Below are positions 57,613 to 64,000 of a stretch of DNA of 64,000 bases, piece by piece. The first letter of the stretch is position 1; each line of letters starts with the position of its first letter. Made by a program: the position numbers and the translations under genes. This DNA is from Cyclobacterium qasimii M12-11B (GTDB taxonomy: Bacteria > Bacteroidota > Bacteroidia > Cytophagales > Cyclobacteriaceae): NCBI RefSeq assembly GCF_000427295.1, contig NZ_ATNM01000116.1, forward strand, positions 38,843 through 102,842, given 5' to 3'. The notes below the pieces were generated by a model. It did not search any database and was not told the DNA's origin. It saw nothing but the letters and a program-made list of their open reading frames with translations.

Positions 57613-58845
57613 ATGATTGAAATCTATCCTGAAATAGTCAAAAGTGAAAGTCAATGTCCAAGGTGTTCAGAGTTACAAAATTCAGGAGGAGCGCTTTATT
57701 TTCAAGGAATTCATGTATTGAGTAATTGTACCTGCCAAGCCTGCGGTTTGGAATATTATGCAACATTACCGTCAGGCCATTCATCACTCTTTCCTGTATC
57801 GTTTACATTGGATAAAAATTACCAACAATTCGATAAAGAAAATGCTAGTTGGATGGCCATTCCACTGCTTGCTTCTATTGGCGACAATTTGAGTGTTGAA
57901 GGGAATTTTCAGATTTATAATCAAGGAGAAGGGAAGGAATTGATTTTGATTAATTGCCTGGACGATTGCTTTGGTCATGTGTTTACCAAGGTTTGGAATG
58001 TTTATTTGGAGAATGGCAATCATCCAGAAAGTACTATAGCTGTTTTAATACCAGAACAATGTAAATGGTTATTGCCTTCAAATGGGGTGGAGATATGGAC
58101 TGTAAACTTAACTCTAAGCCAAATTCAGTTCGGGATTAAAGGGTTGGACGCCTGGGTAAAGAGCCAATTTAGCAGGTTTGGTAAAGTATACTTGCATCCT
58201 ACTCCCATACATCAAAATCATCAGCGTCTGGATTTCCGAGAGATTTTAGGTGTAGAACCATTTAATTTGGATCAGTTTAATAGTTCTACTCCGTTGATAA
58301 CTTTCGTCTGGAGAGATGATAGGTTTTGGTTGGCTAACCGATTCCTCTATTTTTTGCGCAAACTTTCAAGAAAATTTAACGTAGAGAAGTTATTTGCGCC
58401 ACTTTTTATATGGCGGCAAGCTCATTTATTAAAAAAGCTGATCAAAAAAATAAAACAAAAACTCCCTAGTGCTAATTTTTCGATTACTGGTCTCGGTAAA
58501 TCAGGTAATTTCCCAGCTTTTATAAAGGATGAGAGAAATAGTGTGATAGACTTGCAGGTAGAAGACAAATGGAATCATATTTACAGGAAAAGTCATGTTA
58601 TTATTGGTGTCCATGGGTCCCATATGTTGATACCTTCTGCATTAGCTGCTGGTTTTATAGAAATCTTACCTCGGTATAAAATAGACCATTTGACTGAGGA
58701 TATTGCCCAGTCACATAACAGTAGGTTAAGCCATTTTTTAGGCCGGTTTGTAGATGAATATGCCGGATCAGGTTTGATTTCCAGACATGTTGTAAGCATG
58801 GTGAAGAAATTTGACTTTGTGAAGCGAAATATTGAATCAGTTTAA
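57613..58845 (+). CDS. Zinc-ribbon protein with GT61-like C-terminus, function unknown
   Basis: A 410-residue protein I cannot place fully. The N-terminus has CPRC (residues 15-18) and CQAC (41-44), with a further Cys39, a probable zinc ribbon. The C-terminal half contains ITFVWRDDRFWLANRFLYF and HVIIGVHGSHMLIPSALAAGFIEILP, which recalls the acceptor end of GT61 (DUF563) glycosyltransferases (GVHGxxL). It starts 3 bases after its neighbour. A glycosyltransferase role in the operon is likely, the zinc ribbon is unusual. Confidence 0.6.
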   Translation: MIEIYPEIVKSESQCPRCSELQNSGGALYFQGIHVLSNCTCQACGLEYYATLPSGHSSLFPVSFTLDKNYQQFDKENASWMAIPLLASIGDNLSVEGNFQIYNQGEGKELILINCLDDCFGHVFTKVWNVYLENGNHPESTIAVLIPEQCKWLLPSNGVEIWTVNLTLSQIQFGIKGLDAWVKSQFSRFGKVYLHPTPIHQNHQRLDFREILGVEPFNLDQFNSSTPLITFVWRDDRFWLANRFLYFLRKLSRKFNVEKLFAPLFIWRQAHLLKKLIKKIKQKLPSANFSITGLGKSGNFPAFIKDERNSVIDLQVEDKWNHIYRKSHVIIGVHGSHMLIPSALAAGFIEILPRYKIDHLTEDIAQSHNSRLSHFLGRFVDEYAGSGLISRHVVSMVKKFDFVKRNIESV

Positions 58846-58867
58846 TGCTTAAAAAAATGAACTTTTA

Positions 58868-60662
58868 ATGAAAATAATCAAGGCAATAATAAAAAAATAT
58901 TTTTATTACTTCTCGTACTTCTATCAAATAGTTCGTGGAAGGCTTTTTATTGCTTTTGGGCTAAGTATGATGGTAGCCTTGATGGATGGGCTAGGGCTTA
59001 CCATGTTTTTACCTTTGTTAGAAATGGTAGATGGAGGGAATGCCAGTGGTGAGGGTATGGGCAAGCTTGAATTTATTCTTGAGGCGATGGGAAGTTTAGG
59101 GATTCCAATTACGGTTTCTGCTATTCTTTTGATAATGGCCTTCTTTTTTATATTTAAAGGAGTTTTAAAGTTTATTGAACAGTATTATAGTGTTTTAGTT
59201 AGAAGGTTTTTTGTGCGAAAAATTAGATTTTCAATTGTCGATTTATTTGAAGACTATTCCTTCAAAAATTTCATTAAACAAGATTCTGGAAGAATTCAAA
59301 ATACTGCTACAGGTGAAATAGAAAGAATTTTAATTGCTTTTAATAGCTATATGTATGTATTACAAGCCTTTTCAATGATATTCATTTATGTGGCAATGGC
59401 TTTTAGTGTAAATGTCAGATTTTCACTTTTCGTGATGATTGGTGGTGTGCTTTCAAATTTTCTTTATTCGGCCATTTACAAAAGAACGAAAATACATTCC
59501 GTAGACGTTTCAAAAGGGAACCACTATTTTCAAAGTCTTTTAATTCAAAAAATAGCAAATTTTAAGTATTTAAAAGCGAGTGGACTTCTTTCAACCTATG
59601 GCAATAAGCTTAGAAGTCAAATCAATGCAATTGAGTACCATTATAGAAAGCTAGGTTTATTTTCTTCTATAATAACAGCGATTAGGGAGCCGATTATTAT
59701 TGTAATTATTGTTGCTGTTATCCTTTTTGAGGTCAATGTAACGGGGGGAAGTATTTCTGGAATAATATTGAGCTTGTTATTTTTTTTACCGATCTCTAAC
59801 CTATTTATTGGCTCTTCAGGCTTATTGGAATTCGGTTATGGCAAATTATGGTTCTTTAGAAAATATAAAGGAATTCAAAAAAGAATTAAAAGCAGGAAGG
59901 GAGTCTCAGGGCAAGATAAAGGTTGAAAGTTTTCAGAAGGAAATAAGGTTGGATAATGTGAGTTTTGGTTACGGTGAAAAGAGGATTTTGAATAGTGTTT
60001 CTTTTGCTATTGTTAAAGATCAAGTAATAGCGATTGTTGGAGAAAGTGGATCGGGGAAGTCTACCCTGATGAATATTTTGGCAGGTCTTTTTTTACCGGA
60101 TAGTGGATTAATTACTTTAGATGGAATTAACATGAAAGAGATTGATAGAAATCACTTTCAAAAGAAAATAGGCTACATTACTCAGGAACCTGTCATTTTC
60201 GATGATACTATTTATAACAATGTTAGTTTTTGGGATAAAGATACAGATGAAAATCGAAAAAAATGCAAAGAAGCCCTTAATAAGGCATCAGTTTTAGAGT
60301 TTGTTGAGTCCTTGGAAAATAAAGAGGATAGTAGACTTGGAAATAATGGGGTTATGGTAAGTGGAGGACAGAAACAAAGGATATCCATTGCTAGAGAGCT
60401 TTATAAGGGTATAGATTTATTACTTATGGATGAGGCCACATCTGCTTTAGATTCTGAAACCGAATTAGGAATTCAAGAGAATATTGACAAGCTCAGGGGA
60501 CAAGTAACTATAATAATTATTGCCCATCGATTATCGACAATTAAAAATGCTGACCGTATCCTATTATTGAAGGATGGGGAAATACAAGCTTCTGGCGATT
60601 TTGAGGAATTGGAAAAACATTCTATTGGGTTTAAAAAGATGGTTGCTTTGCAAGGTTTTTAA
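58868..60662 (+). pseudogene. MsbA-type ABC exporter, one frameshift
   Basis: One full ABC half-transporter of about 598 residues after correcting the eight-base T-run at 59780-59787 to seven, which gives LLFFYRSLTYLLALQAYWNS. The membrane domain has six helices (FGLSMMVALMDGLGLTMFL, AILLIMAFFFIFKG). The ATPase has Walker A VGESGSGKST, Q-loop IGYITQEPVIFDD, signature VSGGQKQRISIARELY, Walker B LLLMDEATSALD and the H-loop IIAHRLST. It likely flips or exports a lipid-linked glycan made by its neighbours. Without correction the protein breaks between membrane and ATPase domains. Confidence 0.87.
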
Positions 60663-60908
60663 ATAATAACAAAAAAAATATTAATAATTTGTAAAGATTT
60701 TTCAACCCTGGAAAAAAAATATGAATATTCTTTTTCCAGGATGATCTAGATGTTGCACTACAAGTTGTAATCTAGTTAAAAAAAAGATTTTATTTGGATC
60801 AAGGGAATGATATATGAATGATTTAAATTGTTAAAAGTTGAAGTTGTTGAATTGTATGCTTCTTATCGTTTTTTTGTTCTATGTAACAATATATATTTGA
60901 ATTAACTA

Positions 60909-61586
60909 ATGACATATTTCAAGGGTGAATTAGTGGGTATTTTTAATAGTTTAAGGGTACTGGGTAAGCCTAAAATCTTTTGTATTGGTTTTAATAAAAC
61001 AGGAACTACTTCGCTAAAAATACTTTTCAGAGAATTGGGATTTGTGGTAGGGGCACAGCATGAGGCCGAATTCCTACTTTCTGAAGTTGAAAGGGGCAAA
61101 TTTGATGGTTTGTTTAAACATATTAATAAAGCTCAATTCTTTCAGGATTATCCATTCAGTGTCCCCAATACCTATAAAGTTCTCGATGAAATGTGTCCTA
61201 GTGCTAAATTTATTTTAAGTGTTAGGGATTCTCCCGATGCATGGTACAAGTCTTTGGTCAAATTTCACTCATTAAAATTTAATAACGGGAACTTGCCAAC
61301 GGTAAAGTCCTTGAAGGAAAATAATTATATTTATAAAGGATGGATTTGGGAATTTTTGACCAAGGTTTACGGGTTTGAGGAAGATAAAAAATTATATAAC
61401 AAGGAAGATTTGACCAAATTATACATTAATCATAATGAGGAGGTAAAAGACTACTTCAAAGGAAAGAAAAATAAGTTGATTGTTATTAATCTTCAGAATA
61501 ATGAAGGGGTGGAAAAATTATATAAATTTATAAACATCAAATCTTCAATTTCTCAATTTCCTTGGGAAAATAAATCTAAATCTTAA
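60909..61586 (+). CDS. Sulfotransferase family protein
   Basis: A 225-residue protein. PKIFCIGFNKTGTTSLKIL is the PAPS 5'-phosphosulfate loop with its Lys and Thr. KFILSVRDSPDAWYKSL is the 3'-phosphate motif with Arg, Asp and Ser. It should transfer sulfate from PAPS to a sugar hydroxyl. Its position after the ABC exporter, in a glycan locus, suggests that the exported polysaccharide carries sulfate. A 246-base gap without gene precedes it. Confidence 0.87.
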   Translation: MTYFKGELVGIFNSLRVLGKPKIFCIGFNKTGTTSLKILFRELGFVVGAQHEAEFLLSEVERGKFDGLFKHINKAQFFQDYPFSVPNTYKVLDEMCPSAKFILSVRDSPDAWYKSLVKFHSLKFNNGNLPTVKSLKENNYIYKGWIWEFLTKVYGFEEDKKLYNKEDLTKLYINHNEEVKDYFKGKKNKLIVINLQNNEGVEKLYKFINIKSSISQFPWENKSKS

Positions 61587-61590
61587 TTTT

Positions 61591-62208
61591 ATGGTAATTG
61601 CAGGAGCAGGAGGGCACGCATTAGAAGTTCTAGATGTGTTAATATCAAAAAATATGGCTTCAGGCGTTTTATTTTATGATGATTTAAGTACAAATACATA
61701 CTTTCAGGAAACCTACCCAGTGGTTAAGAATAAAGAGGAACTCAAGCTGCGGTTTGAAGAAGACCCACATTTTATAATTGGGGTAGGAGATTGTAAGGCT
61801 AGGAGATATTTTCATGAACTATTTGAGTCATTGGGAGGCATACATTTAGCTATTCATGCAAAATCATCTATTGTTAGTGATTTTGCCCAACTAAATCAAA
61901 CAGACGTTTTTAATTTTTGTTTTATTGGTTCGAATGTTGTTTCTGGAAAGGGTACCATGATCAACTCTGGAAGTCAAGTTCACCATGAAGTTCAGATAGG
62001 CCAATTTTCAAATATTAATCCAGGAGTTCAATTAATAGGGAAATGTCATATTGGAGACAATTGTTCGATAGGGACTGGAGCAATTGTTTTACCCAAGATC
62101 AAAATCGGGAATAATGTTACAGTAGGTGCTGGGACAGTAGTTACCAAAGATGTTCCAGACAATTGCACTTTGGTTGGTGTGCCAGGTAAGGTAATCAAAA
62201 TCGCTTGA
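61591..62208 (+). CDS. NeuD/PglD-like sugar O- or N-acetyltransferase
   Basis: A 205-residue protein. The Rossmann-like N-terminal domain has IAGAGGHALEVLDVLI. The left-handed beta-helix is made of hexapeptide repeats (VHHEVQIGQFSNINPGVQ, IGKCHIGDNCSIGTGAIV, VTVGAGTVVTKDVPDN). It uses acetyl-CoA to acetylate a sugar, as in NeuD or PglD. It begins 4 bases after the sulfotransferase stop, so it is in the same unit. Confidence 0.92.
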   Translation: MVIAGAGGHALEVLDVLISKNMASGVLFYDDLSTNTYFQETYPVVKNKEELKLRFEEDPHFIIGVGDCKARRYFHELFESLGGIHLAIHAKSSIVSDFAQLNQTDVFNFCFIGSNVVSGKGTMINSGSQVHHEVQIGQFSNINPGVQLIGKCHIGDNCSIGTGAIVLPKIKIGNNVTVGAGTVVTKDVPDNCTLVGVPGKVIKIA

Positions 62209-62517
62209 AGTTTTTATTTATGAAATTAAAAGAAGATGATAATTATCCCTTGTATGTTAAGTCTAGTGCGTGAAACTGTAATTATACAAACATTGCATGG
62301 ATCATCTTTTTAGTGGGACATATAGGATATTATTAGGTTACACTAGGCCTAATTCTATGTGTTTTTTGCTCCTAGAAGGAAATGAATTTTATGTATTAGC
62401 GGAATAGAGGGATTCAAAAAGGTTTGATTCCTTTAGAGTTTGTATTCATAAAAATTTAATTTTACTCAGTTATAATCAACTCTTACTTTAATAGCTCATT
62501 TTAAATCAGACCGCAAA
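62209..62517. other. Intergenic gap in the polysaccharide locus
   Basis: About 310 AT-rich bases. I see no coding frame or RNA gene. Possibly a remnant of a lost gene, but no protein match can be read. Confidence 0.4.
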
Positions 62518-63162
62518 TTGAAAAAAGCACTCTACAAATTTATTCATCAAAAAGTATCCAAAGTCCAGAGTAATATTGATGCTACAATACCAAAGTTAAA
62601 TCTTGAAGAAAAACATATTGTTAACTTGAAAGTTCTTATTAATAGAGAGAAATTATTGGAGAAGCTCCCTAAAAATGGAGTTATAGCTGAAATAGGAGTT
62701 AATAAGGGTGAATTCAGTCAAGAGATTCTCAGACTTTCTAAGCCCCAAAAATTCCATTTGGTGGACGCATGGGATTCAGTTCGGTATCATGATGGATTAA
62801 GAAATCATGTAGAGTCATTGTTTAAGAGCGAAATAAAAGCTGAAATAATTGAAATTCACCAAGGATATTCTATTGAAAAGGCTTCAAATTTTAAGAATGG
62901 TTATTTTGATTGGATCTATATTGATACAGATCATTCCTATCAGGTAACGAAATCTGAGTTACAGGCCTATAAGGACAAAATCAAACCTGATGGAATTATT
63001 TCAGGCCATGATTATTCCCAAGGCAACTGGGGGAAAATTCTCCGTTATGGTGTTATGGAAGCCGTTCATGAATTTTGTATCCAAGAAGATTGGGAATTGA
63101 TTTATTTTACTATTGAAATGAGTAACAACCCTAGTTTTGCTATAAGAAAAATTCAAAACTGA
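62518..63162 (+). CDS. Class I SAM-dependent methyltransferase (Methyltransf_24-like)
   Basis: A 214-residue protein starting at TTG 62518 (no nearby ATG fits). The SAM-binding motif is VIAEIGVNKGEFSQEIL. HLVDAWDS is the second strand acid, and DWIYIDTDHSYQVTKSEL with GIISGHDYSQGNWG marks the metal-binding region typical of Methyltransf_24 members. It probably methylates a sugar or a carboxyl group in the glycan pathway. It stands between two gaps, so its transcription with the main operon is uncertain. Confidence 0.82.
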   Translation: MKKALYKFIHQKVSKVQSNIDATIPKLNLEEKHIVNLKVLINREKLLEKLPKNGVIAEIGVNKGEFSQEILRLSKPQKFHLVDAWDSVRYHDGLRNHVESLFKSEIKAEIIEIHQGYSIEKASNFKNGYFDWIYIDTDHSYQVTKSELQAYKDKIKPDGIISGHDYSQGNWGKILRYGVMEAVHEFCIQEDWELIYFTIEMSNNPSFAIRKIQN

Positions 63163-63460
63163 GGATTAAATATTATTTTACGCAGTTTTCATTCTATCCA
63201 TTACCTACGAAAGAAAATCATTTTCAATATGCCTTTAGATCGAAAATATATAATGGACAATTTAGCCATATTTGAATTTCCTCATGTTCCATCTTGATTT
63301 AGATTTTTTAAGAGGCCCTGAAAAGGTATCCAATCTCTAATATTAAAAGAAAATCTCCGAAAAGGAGAACAGCTTGTTGGAAGTTTGGGCGTTTATTTTA
63401 GTTGCTTTTGAGAGATATTCATTTTTAAATATTACGAGAAAATTGAATCTTTATGATTAT
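63163..63460. other. Intergenic gap before the last gene
   Basis: About 300 bases with no credible coding frame. Confidence 0.4.
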
Positions 63461-64000
63461 ATGAAAATCATACTACATTTGGTGGAGGATAAAAAGTTCC
63501 TACAAGCATCTATAAATAAATTTTCAATTGATCCTTCAATTCGAAATATTTTTATTTCGATAGGTAAGTTAAAATATGACAAAAAGGATCAACAATTATT
63601 ATATCCTTGCCTACTATAGTTATCAATAAATTTATCAGATTTATTCATTTCTTTGTAAGGGGGGTAGTAATTCATGGTTTTGGTAATTCATTTTTCAATG
63701 TTCAATTCAATAAGATTCACAATAAAGTTAAAATATTGGGGATTTTTTGGGGGTTTGACCTTTATTCTATAAATGGTTCAAAAGAAGATTTTCTTATGCC
63801 AGAAACTATAAAAATGAATAGGGGAAGTCATAATTTTTCTAAGAAGTTTGGTGAGAAAAAATTTATTGAATTTATTAATCAAAGAATTGACTTTGTATCA
63901 ACGATTGTTCCATCAGAAAATAAATTCTTAATTCTCATTTTCCTAAAGCTAATTTTAAATTCACTTGGTTTAGCTATTTTGATCTAGAAAATGATGTTTT
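63461..64000 (+). pseudogene. WecF-like glycosyltransferase (GT56-type), 3' end outside window, two frameshifts
   Basis: From ATG 63461 the frame reads MKIILHLVEDKKFLQASINKF, the opening of fucosaminyltransferase-like (WecF, GT56) enzymes. One base missing in the A-run at 63581-63585 moves it to a frame reading STIIISLPTIVINKFIRF, VVIHGF and KVKILGIFWGFDLYSI, which are family blocks. A second missing base near 63928 shifts it again to NSHFPKANFKFTWFSYFDLE, still open at the window end. Such enzymes add an amino sugar to a lipid-linked glycan. Breaks resemble the homopolymer errors seen elsewhere. Confidence 0.7.

Noticed and set aside
1..64000. CRISPR arrays, tRNA or rRNA genes, transposase genes, prophage
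   Set aside because: I saw no regularly spaced repeats, no tRNA-like cloverleaf or rRNA sequence, and no transposase or phage structural genes in any frame.

Overview
The window comes from a Bacteroidota chromosome, most likely a marine or saline member of the Cytophagales such as a Cyclobacteriaceae genus. Supporting signs are the SusC/SusD pair under an ECF sigma/FecR system, the abundance of S1 sulfatases and TonB-dependent receptors, low GC, and promoters of the TAnnTTTG type seen upstream of several genes. The genus is an inference.

Layout. 1-480 is the 3' end of a sugar isomerase/epimerase. 775-3573 is a large lipoprotein ending in a cytochrome c domain. 4064-12293 (minus strand) is a polysaccharide-utilisation locus: ECF sigma factor, FecR anti-sigma, SusC with an STN signalling domain, SusD and a sulfatase. 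12690-14027 is a beta-propeller lipoprotein. 14169-16016 is a LemA-TPM-TPM operon. 16017-17780 is a repeat-rich gap holding a decayed HigB-type toxin next to its intact antitoxin. 17780-21677 is an uptake operon (small membrane carrier, phosphoribosyltransferase, TonB receptor, exported aldo/keto reductase). 22106-26348 is a metal-uptake-like set (CNGKC small protein, TonB receptor, PepSY membrane protein), followed by a CPYC flavoprotein. 27846-33119 holds two tandem paralogous 7TMR-DISM hybrid histidine kinases, followed by an AraC regulator and an NAD(P)H oxidoreductase. 35021-36487 is a secreted glycosidase-like propeller. 37756-40893 is FdhD plus an FdhF/YdeP molybdoenzyme. 41275-46427 is an overlapping operon of two sulfatases and a PQQ dehydrogenase with a cytochrome c domain. 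46818-52994 holds a phosphatase, HrpB helicase, a DUF2911 protein and a Gfo/Idh/MocA oxidoreductase. 53507 to the end is a surface-polysaccharide locus (regulator, glycosyltransferases, acyltransferases, ABC exporter, sulfotransferase, NeuD-like acetyltransferase, methyltransferase).

How the parts fit. The cell looks equipped both to strip sulfate from external glycans (three sulfatases, SusCD) and to build its own probably sulfated polysaccharide (sulfotransferase in the last locus). Oxidation of released sugars by quinoprotein and cytochrome c enzymes is a reasonable reading of the sulfatase-PQQ operon.

Most interesting signals. (1) The susC leader carries, on the opposite strand, a compact element ending in a terminator hairpin with a T-run, like the DonS class of antisense RNAs described in Bacteroides. 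A second, orphan copy lies just beyond the sulfatase; its conserved core is alike but its hairpin has a different sequence that still pairs. (2) At least eleven single-base indels, mostly in homopolymers, break otherwise intact genes. These look like assembly errors and should be settled before any gene here is called dead. (3) The HigB-type toxin, by contrast, shows several independent lesions and looks truly decayed.
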